64,000 nt of DNA. It comes from Calothrix parasitica NIES-267 (lineage in GTDB: Bacteria; Cyanobacteriota; Cyanobacteriia; Cyanobacteriales; Nostocaceae). Numbering within the stretch: position 1 is the stretch's first letter; each line of letters opens with the position of its first letter. The stretch spans positions 207,563-271,562 of the forward strand of contig NZ_AP018228.1 of assembly GCF_002368095.1 (NCBI RefSeq), read 5' to 3'. The position numbers were made by a program, and so were the translations under genes. This document shows positions 1-8,926 of this stretch, piece after piece. Below the pieces are notes generated by a model that saw only the letters and a program-made list of their open reading frames with translations, searched no databases and was not told the DNA's origin.

Positions 1-1941
1 ACCGACAACTTCTACCAAATACGATTGAGTTTCCGCATTCTTCTCTGCTTTGGTTCTAGTTTGTCCTCTAATAATTGGTGCAACAATAAAGGTTAATAAA
101 GCAAATAACGGAATAGTTGATAATGCGACTATTGTTAACAACCAACTGTAGAAAATCATTACCGCAATATAGATTACGGAAAATACCGCATCTAAAACTA
201 CAGTAAGTGCGGTACCGGTAAGAAAAGAGCGAATATTTTCTAACTCATTAATTCTACTAGAAACTTCCCCTACCGGACGACGTTCAAAGTAACGTAATGG
301 TAATCTTAATAAATGTTCTATGACAACAGAACCCAAAGATAAATCAATCCGGTTGGTAGTATCGACAAATAAATTAGTCCGCAACCAGTACATGATTCCT
401 TCTACAATAGCCATTACTATCAGCAGACTACCAAGAACGTTTAAAGTGCTGATACTGTTTTGAACGATGACTTTATCAATAATTACCTGGGTAATGAGGG
501 GATTTGCTAAACCCAATAATTGTACGAAGAAAGAAGCTATAAATACGGTAATTAACGAATTTTTGTATTTCTTGATTGCTGGTAAAAACCAACTTAAACC
601 AAATCTTTTTTTAGGAGTTTCCGAAGTTTGTTGTAGTAATAATACCTGTCCTTCCTCTCCCCAGGTTTCTGTAAAGGTGGTAGGTTTGATATGACGGACA
701 CCCTGTTCTGGTATAGCTAAAATTAATTCTTTACTACTAGCTTTATAAAGAATTGCAAAACTATCTTGCCAAGGAAGCATTACAGGAGTGGGTAATTTAG
801 TAATTGCTTCTGCTGGAATTTGGACTAATTGAGAAGAAATTCCCATCAATTCAGCGACAGCACCGCATAGTTGAATCGAAACACCACCAGTTCGTTTATA
901 GGAATTAGTCAAAGCACGTTTGAGTACATCTCGTTTCCACGGCATTTTCCAGTATTGTGAAAGCATCTGGAAACAAGCGAGGGTAGCGTCAACTGGTCCT
1001 CGACCGTGGATATAAGGATATTTAGTAAATTGGTCGGTTTCTGTAGTTTCTGGTTCTTCTGGGGTTGCAGGAGCGAAGGGTGCGTTATCCCATATGGAGG
1101 AGAGGGGAAGGTGAGGAGTTGAGGAGGTGAGGTGATGAGGTGATGAAGAAGTGTCTTTCTCCTCATCCCCTAATCCCCCCATCTCCTCATCGGAGCGAAG
1201 CGACACAGAGGGTTTTTGCAAACCTAATACACGAAGAAACGAGTTAGCTTTTACTTCAATATACTCTTGATTCCCTGCTTCGGTTGGGGTGGGAACTCTA
1301 GTACCAGCATCATAATTAGAACCTTTACTGCTAACCAACCACATTTTTTGTGAATCTAATTGAGATAGCGGGGTTTTTCCTGGGGGAAGATTGATAATTT
1401 GTGCTTGTTGTAAAGTATCGGTAGCTAATTGTTTTAAATTAGCTAATCCAACAGCACGTTTTTCTAATTCTTTTCCTAATAAATCATATATTTCAATTAA
1501 ACTTGGTTGATTATAAAAATATTCTACAAAGTTTGATTGAGAGCTTTCAATATTATTTTTTGTATGATTAAATTGTGATTCTAACAGTTGAATAAAATCG
1601 CTTTTAGGTATAGAAATACAATTAGTCTCGATTGTAGCGATAACGGTTTCACAAGGTACCCCTCGTATTAAAGAAGTCCAACCTATAATGTCCCCAGGTT
1701 TATACAATTGCAGCGTTTCTGGAAACTTAGCACCAGGAGCATATCCCAACAACCGTGCTTGACCTTCATATATAATAACAACCTTATCGGGCATGGTTTC
1801 CCGTACAAATATTGTTTGACCCATTCTATAACGTAGAGGTTGCAATTTATTTACAACGGAGGTCAGTTTTTCTGATGAGAGCTGGTTAAATGGGTAAATA
1901 CTATTTAGAAAATCCTGTGTTGAAGGAGTGGTGTTAGTCAT
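1..1941 (-). CDS. Type I secretion permease/ATPase with N-terminal cyclic-nucleotide-binding domain (partial, runs off left edge)
   Basis: Open frame from ATG 1941 to the edge (647 codons seen). Residues about 20-150 read as a cyclic-nucleotide-binding (Crp-like) domain, with GDIIGWTSLIRG as the typical loop. A low-complexity linker follows (about 245-285). A C39-like domain starts near residue 310; at its catalytic site I read VDATLACF where active C39 peptidases have DCGAAC, so the nucleophilic Cys appears replaced by Ala. Six-helix ABC membrane segments begin near residue 440 (FGLSWFLPAIKKYKNSLITV, then RYFERRPVGEVSSRI). The nucleotide-binding domain lies outside the window. This order is known from cyanobacterial HlyB-like exporters; a dead C39-like domain is typical of exporters that do not cleave a double-glycine leader. 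It starts 18 bp after the stop of the upstream isomerase gene, so the two are probably one operon. The substrate is not shown by the sequence; the giant protein at 9540-40631 is a candidate. Confidence 0.88.
   Translation of the reverse strand, partial: MTNTTPSTQDFLNSIYPFNQLSSEKLTSVVNKLQPLRYRMGQTIFVRETMPDKVVIIYEGQARLLGYAPGAKFPETLQLYKPGDIIGWTSLIRGVPCETVIATIETNCISIPKSDFIQLLESQFNHTKNNIESSQSNFVEYFYNQPSLIEIYDLLGKELEKRAVGLANLKQLATDTLQQAQIINLPPGKTPLSQLDSQKMWLVSSKGSNYDAGTRVPTPTEAGNQEYIEVKANSFLRVLGLQKPSVSLRSDEEMGGLGDEEKDTSSSPHHLTSSTPHLPLSSIWDNAPFAPATPEEPETTETDQFTKYPYIHGRGPVDATLACFQMLSQYWKMPWKRDVLKRALTNSYKRTGGVSIQLCGAVAELMGISSQLVQIPAEAITKLPTPVMLPWQDSFAILYKASSKELILAIPEQGVRHIKPTTFTETWGEEGQVLLLQQTSETPKKRFGLSWFLPAIKKYKNSLITVFIASFFVQLLGLANPLITQVIIDKVIVQNSISTLNVLGSLLIVMAIVEGIMYWLRTNLFVDTTNRIDLSLGSVVIEHLLRLPLRYFERRPVGEVSSRINELENIRSFLTGTALTVVLDAVFSVIYIAVMIFYSWLLTIVALSTIPLFALLTFIVAPIIRGQTRTKAEKNAETQSYLVEVVG
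1081..1195. repeat. In-frame low-complexity G/A- and C/T-rich repeat inside the exporter gene
   Basis: Purine-rich short repeats (gaggag, gtgaggtgatgagg) followed by pyrimidine-rich ones (ctcctcatcccc). They keep the minus-strand frame open and encode the Ser/Thr/His/Pro- and Glu/Asp-rich linker between the cyclic-nucleotide-binding and C39-like domains. Similar tracts occur between genes elsewhere in the window. Confidence 0.6.
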
Positions 1942-1959
1942 CTCGATTTTGGATTTTCC

Positions 1960-2757
1960 TTAAACTGGTAATGCAGTAATTTCTGATTGAGGAAAAACGA
2001 AAGAATCATTCTCTCTTTCCTCATTAATCGAAACCGGTGAATGCTTCATTTCCTGTGCAATCCAGGTTTCAAACATATGATTGAGAAGATGCTGTCGCAT
2101 AGTTTCATCTAATTGTGCTTTAATAATCTTCTCTAAACGCAAAATTACAAACCATTCTCCCAATTTTGTTGGTGCTAGCAATTCACCTGGGGCTGAGGTA
2201 GAAAGCATTTTAGCTATTGTTGGATGGGGAGTACTTAATTCAACTGGCCCAATTAATCCACCAGTTTGCGCTTCTTGTCCTTCTGAATATTCTCTAGCGC
2301 TATCTTTAAAGCTTGCTTCTCCTGCTTGTATCCGAAAAAATAGTTCTTGAGCTACTTCCATTTCACTAACGCGAATTAGCGAATATACTACTTTATCAAA
2401 TTGGGACTTGTTTGCTAAAAAATACGACTCTACCTTGCTTCCCCAAGTAGCTTGCTTAAATTTCTCTATCCGTAATTCCCTGGTAGCTAATTCTTCTAAT
2501 TGCCCAAAACTCATACCGTAATACTGAACAAATCCCAAACGCGCTTCTTCCGACTCTATCTGGTTCCTGGTAAAAAATGAGTTTGTTGCGATCGCAATCT
2601 CGTCTTTAGTTAATTCGATACCGGAAATACCTTGATTAACTATCAGGTGACGGCACAGAATAGGTAACATTTGATTACCCGCGAGTATTTGAGGTAATTC
2701 CGTAGCAGAAATTGTGCGATTGCCAAATTTGAGTGTGGGAGCCATAAAGTAAAACAA
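1960..2757 (-). CDS. Parvulin-type (SurA/PpiC-like) peptidyl-prolyl isomerase
   Basis: 265 residues. The parvulin domain covers about residues 120-210: SLIRVSEMEVAQELFFRI, then the hallmark region FKDSAREYSEGQEAQTGGLIG and ELLAPTKLGEWFVILRLE. The N-terminal 110 residues are a helical SurA-N-like region. No signal peptide or membrane helix is seen, so it is probably cytoplasmic or exported by another route. A second in-frame ATG lies four codons in (2745) and could be the true start. It sits 18 bp upstream of the type I exporter on the same strand. Parvulin isomerases next to such exporters are common in cyanobacteria and are thought to help handle the exported protein; that role here is inference. 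Confidence 0.82.
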   Translation of the reverse strand: MFYFMAPTLKFGNRTISATELPQILAGNQMLPILCRHLIVNQGISGIELTKDEIAIATNSFFTRNQIESEEARLGFVQYYGMSFGQLEELATRELRIEKFKQATWGSKVESYFLANKSQFDKVVYSLIRVSEMEVAQELFFRIQAGEASFKDSAREYSEGQEAQTGGLIGPVELSTPHPTIAKMLSTSAPGELLAPTKLGEWFVILRLEKIIKAQLDETMRQHLLNHMFETWIAQEMKHSPVSINEERENDSFVFPQSEITALPV

Positions 2758-2962
2758 GCTTTGGTAGAAGCAATTAGATTATGTTCTTTATATAAAGAAC
2801 GAAAACCAATAACCGCATCATGGCTTTAATAAAGTAGCGATGACAACAGAAGCTATACGCAATTATGTAAGCAATAATTTATGTAAATTAAGTAAAATTA
2901 CCAATGTGTATGAAGCTGTGTATTAGCGAGAACTGCTATATAAAGTCTTCGTTAATTGATTT

Positions 2963-5104
2963 ATGCAGCCCACTATATCTATTGTTATCACGGTATACAA
3001 TCGCTCGCACTACCTCAGAAATGCTATAGAGAGCGTTCTTAATCAAACTCATCGCAATTTTGAACTAGTTATCTGGGATGATGCAAGTACTGATAACTCC
3101 TTAGAAATAGCCCATGAGTACGCACAAAAAGACAACCGTATTCGAGTGATTGCTGCTAACAAAAATACAGGATTTCCTACCGCTATCAAAACTGCTGTAG
3201 AAGCTACTACGGGAGATTATATTGGTTGGGTAGATAGTGACGATATGCTTGCACCTACTGCGATTGAGGAAACAAGTTCGATTCTTAACAATCATCCCCA
3301 AGTAGGACTTGTTTACACCGACTATGAATTGATGAATTCACAAGGAAAACTACGCGGACTAGGAAACCGCTGTAGGATACCCTATTCCAAAGAAGGTTTG
3401 CTAGTAGATTTGATGACCTTTCATTTTCGGTTGATTCGTCGTAGCGTTTATGATGCAGTTGGTGGTGTTGATGATAGCTTTGAAAGTGGCGAAGATTATG
3501 ATTTATGCTTGAAATTATCCGAAGTTACAGAAGTTTACCATATTGCTAAACCTCTTTATTATTATCGTCGCCACTCGGACAATGTTAGCAATGACAATTT
3601 TAAAAATATTTATTGGTCGCAAAAAGCAATAAACGATGCGCTCTTTCGACGGGGATTAAACGAAGATTATGAGTTGGATACTCATCTTACAGCTTTTTTT
3701 AGTATTAAACCCAAGCTAAAAAAAAAGACCATTATAAATAATCAACATCAAACAGATTTACCACTCCAAGCAATTAGAAAAGTTAAGAACGATGGAAACA
3801 AGTTCCCGCTTGTTTCCATTATTATTCCCTGCTATAACCCAAGTATGATGTTAGAACGTTGCTTGAATTCCTGTTTCGAGCAAACTTATCCCAATATAGA
3901 AATTATCATTGTTGATAACAATTCAACTGACGGGTCAATCGAGGTTGCTCATAAATTAGCAGCAAATAGTTCCTATCCAGTTATTTTTACTAATTGCTAT
4001 ACTCAAGGGCAAAATAATGCTTTCAATCATGGGTTTACCTATTCTACAGGTGATTACATTCAATGGTTGGATGCTGATGATGAATTGATGCCTGATAAAA
4101 TTAAATTGCAGGTAGCAGCATTAGAACAAAACCCTGAAAAAGATATTGCTTATGGAGATTGGGAATATTGTTTTTATAAGAGTCTTGTTAAAAAAGGAAA
4201 TAATCCTTTTCATATAATTCCCCAACCAAAATGCGAATATCGATTCGGTTTTACTTCGCAACAATACGAAGACTATTTACTACAAACTTTATCTCATAAC
4301 TGGCAACCTCCTCTTTCCTATCTACTACGTCGTGATAGTGCGATTAAATTACAAGAATTTTCCGCATGGAATCCGCAAACTTTCCTTGCTACAGACCGAG
4401 AATACTACACTATTGCTGCAATTATTGGCTTACGTTTTCTTTACGTCAAAGATGCTTTGGTACGTTACAACTTTTGGTCTCCCATCCAAAATAGTCGTAA
4501 AACTTCTGATAAAGGACGTACTAAATGCTATAAAAAAATGTATCAACGTTTCCAGACAATTGCTGCACAACAACCACTGCAAAGATTCACCAAGCAACAT
4601 TGGTTTTTACTCAAACAAAATTGGGATTTGTGGAAACTTGCACCAGTCACGCTGATACAAAAAGCAGATAATATTTTTTTAATTGATAATCAAACTCAAT
4701 TCGGAATAAATATAACTCCTTCTCAAGCAAAGATTGTTAGCGCTTTAAATAAAATAAATACGGCTTGTACTTTAGAGAACCATGCAAGTTGGATTGTACA
4801 TTTAATGGCACAAAGAATTGCACTTTTACCAGAAATCGATAGCTATGAAAAGTTAGCAGAAGAACTATCAAGATGGGTCGGAATCAAATATTGTTCAAAA
4901 CATGATAAATTAACTTGGAAGTATCCATTTCAAACAGAAGATAATAAAGAGCAATTAAAAAAATTAATTAATACGATACCCTGGTTCGCTCCAATATTTG
5001 AACAGCAAAGGCTAGCAGTTTTTTATGCTTTGGATAAATTACGTAATGCTCGAATGCTTGTTAAAGACACCCAATTAGAATCTACTTTTAGTATATTAAG
5101 ATAA
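2963..5104 (+). CDS. Tandem family 2 (GT-A) glycosyltransferase, two catalytic domains
   Basis: 713 residues. The first GT2 domain is at about 4-235: SIVITVYNRSHYLRNAIESV start, WDDASTD nucleotide-binding stretch, VGWVDSDD (DxD metal site) and an acceptor-site GEDYDLCLKL. The second is at about 275-510: VSIIIPCYNPSMMLERCLNS, VDNNSTDGS, IQWLDADDE (DxD) and ATDREYYT. The last 200 residues are unassigned. The protein should be a cytoplasmic transferase of nucleotide-sugar residues, for example in polysaccharide or glycoprotein assembly; donor and acceptor cannot be read from sequence. The first domain is clearly paralogous to the single-domain protein encoded convergently at 5398-6180. It is transcribed away from the isomerase gene, from a 205-bp shared intergenic region. 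Confidence 0.88.
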   Translation: MQPTISIVITVYNRSHYLRNAIESVLNQTHRNFELVIWDDASTDNSLEIAHEYAQKDNRIRVIAANKNTGFPTAIKTAVEATTGDYIGWVDSDDMLAPTAIEETSSILNNHPQVGLVYTDYELMNSQGKLRGLGNRCRIPYSKEGLLVDLMTFHFRLIRRSVYDAVGGVDDSFESGEDYDLCLKLSEVTEVYHIAKPLYYYRRHSDNVSNDNFKNIYWSQKAINDALFRRGLNEDYELDTHLTAFFSIKPKLKKKTIINNQHQTDLPLQAIRKVKNDGNKFPLVSIIIPCYNPSMMLERCLNSCFEQTYPNIEIIIVDNNSTDGSIEVAHKLAANSSYPVIFTNCYTQGQNNAFNHGFTYSTGDYIQWLDADDELMPDKIKLQVAALEQNPEKDIAYGDWEYCFYKSLVKKGNNPFHIIPQPKCEYRFGFTSQQYEDYLLQTLSHNWQPPLSYLLRRDSAIKLQEFSAWNPQTFLATDREYYTIAAIIGLRFLYVKDALVRYNFWSPIQNSRKTSDKGRTKCYKKMYQRFQTIAAQQPLQRFTKQHWFLLKQNWDLWKLAPVTLIQKADNIFLIDNQTQFGINITPSQAKIVSALNKINTACTLENHASWIVHLMAQRIALLPEIDSYEKLAEELSRWVGIKYCSKHDKLTWKYPFQTEDNKEQLKKLINTIPWFAPIFEQQRLAVFYALDKLRNARMLVKDTQLESTFSILR

Positions 5105-5397
5105 TGAAGGAAGAGGGAAGAAGGAAGAGGGAAGAAGGAAGAAGCGGTAATGTATATAAAAAACTTTACTAAGCTGCTACGCATTTAAATTATATATTCA
5201 TTTGACATTGCTTAATGGCTACAAATCTTGTCCCTTCTTCCTTCTTCCTTCTAACTCCTTCCTTCTTTTATAAACTTCAATATCCGATATGGATTGAATT
5301 CCCCTGCAACCTACAGTATAAGAATTGCGTATAAAGGTAACAGTTCCTTTGCAATTCCAAACTTCTTCCCTCTTCCCTCTTCCCTCTTCCCTCATTT
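5105..5397. repeat. STRR-filled gap between two convergent glycosyltransferase genes
   Basis: Gene-free. Purine-rich tandem units (gaagaaggaagaggg type) occupy 5106-5143. Their complement (ttccttcttcccttc type) occupies about 5231-5268 and again about 5362-5434, where it runs into the coding end of the next gene. The opposite orientation gives long potential stem structures between the converging genes. No clear Rho-independent terminator was seen. Confidence 0.7.
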
Positions 5398-6180
5398 TTA
5401 TTCCTTCTTCCTTCTTCCCTCTTCCTTCTTCCTTTTAAGATAATAATGACCAACAATTTCTACTTCAATATCATATTCAGATGACATTTTACGACGTTCC
5501 AATGCTTTTGCAATTGCTTGTTGAGTATTATAAATTAGCTCTACGCGCTTTTGAGATGATATACAGCCTGGATGTAGTCGATAATAATATAATGGACGTT
5601 GGAGATGATTTATTTGCGTAATTTCTGATATTCGCAAACACAAATCGTAATCCTGAACAAATCCAGATTCTGAATCAATTCCACCTGCTTGTAAAAATAC
5701 TTCTTTACGCATCAACCGGAAATGGAAAGTCATAAAATCAACTAATAATCTATCTTTGGAATAAGGAATTTCGCAGCGTTTTCCTTTACCCAAAACTTTA
5801 TTATTTTCATTAATAACTAAATAATCCGTATAAACCATCCCACAAATGGGATTATTATCTAAAAAAATAGCAGTTTCTTCTAATGCTGTTGGTGCTAAAA
5901 CATCATCACTATCTACCCAGCCTACATAATTTCCAGTTGTAGTTGAAAATGCATCTTTTAGTGCGAGAGTTGGTCCAGCATGTTGTGCTGCAATTACTTT
6001 TATTCGCTTGTCTTGTTGTGCGTAATGGTTAGCAATATTTAACGAATTGTCGGTTGAACCATCATCCCAGATAATTAATTCAAAATCTGTATGAGTTTGA
6101 TTTAAAACGCTTTCGATTGTGGTGTTGAGATAACTTTCTCGATTATAAACGGGGATAATAACTGAAATATTTGGGTTCAT
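5398..6180 (-). CDS. Family 2 glycosyltransferase, single domain
   Basis: 260 residues, GT-A fold: SVIIPVYNRESYLNTTIESV at the start, WDDGSTD, VGWVDSDDVLAPTA with the DxD metal site, and VQDYDLCLRISEI as the acceptor/catalytic region. It matches the first domain of the 713-residue transferase (2963-5104) along nearly its whole length, including the shared MTFHFRL(M/I)R stretch, so the two are paralogues facing each other. The last 12 residues (KRKKEEGRRKKE) are encoded by an STRR tract. The protein therefore seems to end inside the repeat, either by repeat invasion or by truncation of a longer two-domain relative. Sugar donor and acceptor are unknown. Confidence 0.85.
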   Translation of the reverse strand: MNPNISVIIPVYNRESYLNTTIESVLNQTHTDFELIIWDDGSTDNSLNIANHYAQQDKRIKVIAAQHAGPTLALKDAFSTTTGNYVGWVDSDDVLAPTALEETAIFLDNNPICGMVYTDYLVINENNKVLGKGKRCEIPYSKDRLLVDFMTFHFRLMRKEVFLQAGGIDSESGFVQDYDLCLRISEITQINHLQRPLYYYRLHPGCISSQKRVELIYNTQQAIAKALERRKMSSEYDIEVEIVGHYYLKRKKEEGRRKKE

Positions 6181-6297
6181 GAGAAAGTTTCAGTAGATGA
6201 AAAAATAAATTATTCTACTGCATGATGGCTTATTTATTAAACTACAACAATGATAACTATACTGATATTTAACAAATATATTTACAATTATTGATTT

Positions 6298-6600
6298 TCA
6301 ACTTCTCGGCCGTCTTTCTTCTCCCAAAGTTTGTTTGATATGATTAACCAACCATTCTTCATGAGAAGCAAGCAATTTTAATTCCCTATTTAATCGTTTT
6401 TGTTTATCTCTTATTTTGACAAGATATTCAAGTATTGCGGTACTATCCTGATTACTCCTTATAATTGCTGCTAGCTGTCGCTTACGGCAATAGTTTAAGT
6501 ATCTTTGAATTGGTTCTATGGGTAAACAAGCTTTAGTGTCGAATACACAGCAAAACCTTATTCCGGTTTGAGGGTCGATTGCTCGTTCTATACTTATCAA
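6298..6600 (-). CDS. Small hypothetical protein, possibly a recombinase N-terminal remnant
   Basis: 100 residues starting at a TTG codon; no ATG is available near the front, so the start is uncertain. I recognise no family with confidence. The stretch PIQRYLNYCRKRQLA is reminiscent of the N-terminal SAM-like domain of tyrosine recombinases, but the usual following segment and all catalytic residues are absent. If related, it is a fragment. It is followed by a charged helical region (DKQKRLNRELKLLASHEEWL). It lies between the glycosyltransferase genes and other small minus-strand hypotheticals. Confidence 0.4.
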   Translation of the reverse strand: MISIERAIDPQTGIRFCCVFDTKACLPIEPIQRYLNYCRKRQLAAIIRSNQDSTAILEYLVKIRDKQKRLNRELKLLASHEEWLVNHIKQTLGEERRPRS

Positions 6601-6707
6601 TTTACTTTTACTTTACTTCGTAGAAAGTTTTATTGAGTCAACTCTATCATGAAAATATTGACTTGTTGTTGTTATTTTCTATGTTGAAGAAGATAAAATT
6701 ATTGTTG

Positions 6708-7016
6708 TTATAACAAAGAGTCGATAATTATTGTATTTTTTGATATGAAGTCAATATCTACATAGCCTTCGCTGATAATTGCTGCTGACTGTACTTTTCC
6801 TTCGGTATCAATTACACCCCTAAAATTTATTTCGTCTTCTACTGAAAATGCTAATTCTCTGACCTTAGCAATACAATCTCCAAATTTTGTATTAATTAGA
6901 GTACTTGCGTCATTGTTATAGAAAATATTTGTGTAGTCTCTACATAACTCATTCCAGGATAATATTTGACTTCTAAATCCTGGAAAAGTCCCATCAACAT
7001 ATGAAAATTCATTCAT
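6708..7016 (-). CDS. Small hypothetical protein
   Basis: 102 residues, ATG start at 7016. No recognised family. It contains a beta-rich segment (EINFRGVIDTEGKVQSAAIISEG) that could be part of a GNAT-like acetyltransferase fold, but the acetyl-CoA loop is not present, so this is only a guess. It starts about 40 bp after the stop of the 354-residue gene on the same strand and may be co-transcribed with it. Confidence 0.45.
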   Translation of the reverse strand: MNEFSYVDGTFPGFRSQILSWNELCRDYTNIFYNNDASTLINTKFGDCIAKVRELAFSVEDEINFRGVIDTEGKVQSAAIISEGYVDIDFISKNTIIIDSLL

Positions 7017-7058
7017 TATATTTTACATTCGGTTTAATCTATACATAACATTAGTTTT

Positions 7059-8123
7059 TCATATATTCTTACTGATGGCCGAAAATGCAGTAATTTTAGA
7101 AATTAATGACAGTGCTTCCGAACGCAATTGCTTGTCAACCCATTCCAATTCTTCCGGATTTTCTAATACTGCATCTGCTAATAATCGAGGTAAATTTAAA
7201 AGCCATTCTTTATGATATGTACCAGAATTTTCTATTACAATTGCCAAAGCATTGATATCTTTATAAGTAATTGAAGCTAAAGTATTCCACTGCTCTTCGA
7301 TGGGCTGAATATTACAGAAATCAATTATTCTTGCTATTAATTCTTCCGTTCCTTTAACTTCTTTTTTACCAAAGTTATCAATATTTTCTATAAGTACAAA
7401 TAGTTCATTACTGAGAAATTCTATTGTTTCTTGAGTTGTTGTTGGATTGACAATAACCTTATCTGATTCGGTTTGGGGATTATCTATTCCTAAATGCTTC
7501 GATTCACTTACTTCAACTTCTTGGGTTTCAACTTCAATATTTTCTGTTTCCTCCATAACGGGTACCTCTACCAAACATTCCTCTTGCAGAGCTTTTCGTA
7601 GCGCTAGAGATTCAGCGACTATCTGTTGAGCGCTTTTACCCTCAGAGTCCATCATCCTTTGCAAAATAACCCCTGTTTCTTGGTCATGAATTGGTGGTAC
7701 CTGACAATATCTACGACCATCTCTAGTTTGTCTCCAAATAGTCGGCTTTTCTGGGAAAAATAGTTTAGGTTTACGTTGTTGTTTCATTAGCTCTCGAACT
7801 GTCTGTTGAGTGATGTGGCTAATGTCAAGAAGCTTTTCGATTACAGGAGCATATTTTTTATTCTGATTGGCTAAGCAAAATATAGTTGCTGGTTCAACTT
7901 GAGCTAAATCTTGAGGTGAAAATTTTTTAAAAGTTTGATTAACTTTGAGGTATTTTTTGTCCTCGTTCTCCCAACCCCATTGTTTGATTAATTTTTTATA
8001 AGCTTTGCGAGATAGTTCTAGTTTCTGTTTAGCCAAGTAGAATGCATTTTCTAAGATATTTACGGTTGCTTCACCTAAAGAATTGGCACAGTCGGTATTT
8101 GGTAGTAATGTAACGACAGTCAT
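7059..8123 (-). CDS. Hypothetical protein, 354 residues
   Basis: I do not recognise the family. The N-terminal 180 residues are basic and helical (AKQKLELSRKAYKKLIKQWGW; VEKLL-like segments; TVRELMKQQRKPKLFF) with the stretch RDGRRYCQVPPIHDQETG. A central Glu/Val-rich acidic linker follows (about 195-225), then a C-terminal helical region. No signal peptide or membrane segment. The ATG at 8123 follows an AGGGAATCTACCA-type leader, a plausible ribosome site. It is the middle gene of a minus-strand run (8532 to 6708), which suggests co-transcription. Confidence 0.6.
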   Translation of the reverse strand: MTVVTLLPNTDCANSLGEATVNILENAFYLAKQKLELSRKAYKKLIKQWGWENEDKKYLKVNQTFKKFSPQDLAQVEPATIFCLANQNKKYAPVIEKLLDISHITQQTVRELMKQQRKPKLFFPEKPTIWRQTRDGRRYCQVPPIHDQETGVILQRMMDSEGKSAQQIVAESLALRKALQEECLVEVPVMEETENIEVETQEVEVSESKHLGIDNPQTESDKVIVNPTTTQETIEFLSNELFVLIENIDNFGKKEVKGTEELIARIIDFCNIQPIEEQWNTLASITYKDINALAIVIENSGTYHKEWLLNLPRLLADAVLENPEELEWVDKQLRSEALSLISKITAFSAISKNI

Positions 8124-8202
8124 TGGTAGATTCCCTGAAAAACAAAGCGGATGATATAAACAGAAGTTATTCTCCGAACGGAGAATAACTGGTAAAAATA
8201 GC

Positions 8203-8532
8203 TTAAGCAGCAGTTACGAGCGCATTCATCTCGACAACGAACATTACCGCGTCATTGCTGGATTCAAAGAAAGGTTTCAACTGGTAATTACAGGGTTGAG
8301 ATATCCACAAACCGTTTTTCTTATCTCGGTGGAATGTCCCCAAAAACTGGGAATCTCTCCAGACACGGTACTTACCATGCTCGTCGGAATCTATTTCTAC
8401 GCTTCCGAGAATGGTTTGTTCGCTTTGTTTTTCAAGAAATTGAGAGAAAAGAAGTTGATTCTCAACTATTGGGTTTGATTGGGCTATGCTCAAAGCGTCC
8501 CAAATTTTCGTTATTGAATTATAATTAGACAT
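8203..8532 (-). CDS. Hypothetical protein, 109 residues
   Basis: Compact protein with no recognised domain. Its middle (GSVEIDSDEHGKYRVWRDSQFLGTFHRDKKNGLWISQP) is a beta-rich stretch of the kind found in small cyanobacterial plasmid proteins. The start at 8532 is supported by a GGAG seven bases upstream of the ATG. That GGAG is part of the last unit of an imperfect repeat array covering its leader (8537-8690). It is the first gene of a probable minus-strand operon with the 7059-8123 gene. Confidence 0.55.
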   Translation of the reverse strand: MSNYNSITKIWDALSIAQSNPIVENQLLFSQFLEKQSEQTILGSVEIDSDEHGKYRVWRDSQFLGTFHRDKKNGLWISQPCNYQLKPFFESSNDAVMFVVEMNALVTAA

Positions 8533-8536
8533 AATT

Positions 8537-8690
8537 TGGCTCCATGTTTCGATTTATTTGGCTCCATATATCGGTTCGATTTGACTTGGATTTATTTCCA
8601 CGCATTGAATTGGTTTAGTTTTGGTTCCATGTATTGAATTGATTTGGAGTTGGTTCCATAAACTGATTTGGTTCCACAAATTAGATGGTT
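8537..8690. repeat. Imperfect direct repeats in the leader of the 109-residue gene
   Basis: At least five copies, possibly six, of a unit around TGGYTCCATRTATYGAWTT (plus-strand reading) occur between 8537 and 8690. On the transcribed minus strand each reads roughly CAATACATGGAACCAAAT. The gene-proximal copy supplies the GGAG ribosome site of the gene starting at 8532. Copies are 20-50 bp apart and degenerate. They could be regulator-binding iterons or multiplied ribosome-site sequences; the sequence does not decide. Confidence 0.6.
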
Positions 8691-8738
8691 AATCTCTGTA
8701 AATGGACGATTTTTGTCTAAGCTACAGAGTTGAAACGT

Positions 8739-8790
8739 AAAAGCAGTCGTAACTTCTTGGCAGAATGGGGCGGCTGCTTTTATTATTTCT
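8739..8790 (+). terminator. Hairpin with T-rich tail
   Basis: AAAAGCAG (8739-8746) pairs with CTGCTTTT (8774-8781), with an extra CG/CG pair inside, and is followed by attatttcttt. It has Rho-independent terminator form on the plus strand, but no plus-strand gene precedes it, so it may act on antisense or leader transcripts, or as a dyad in the divergent promoter region of the genes at 8532 and 8927. Confidence 0.4.
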
Positions 8791-8926
8791 TTAAATATTA
8801 TACAATAATTGCATTGATTTTATAAAGCTGTATTGTTAAAAAATATTTTATGAGTTGTATAAATGTAGCCCATGCTTGTAATTAGTCAGTTTTGGTTTTA
8901 AGTAGTAAAGTATAGATGTGGGATAT

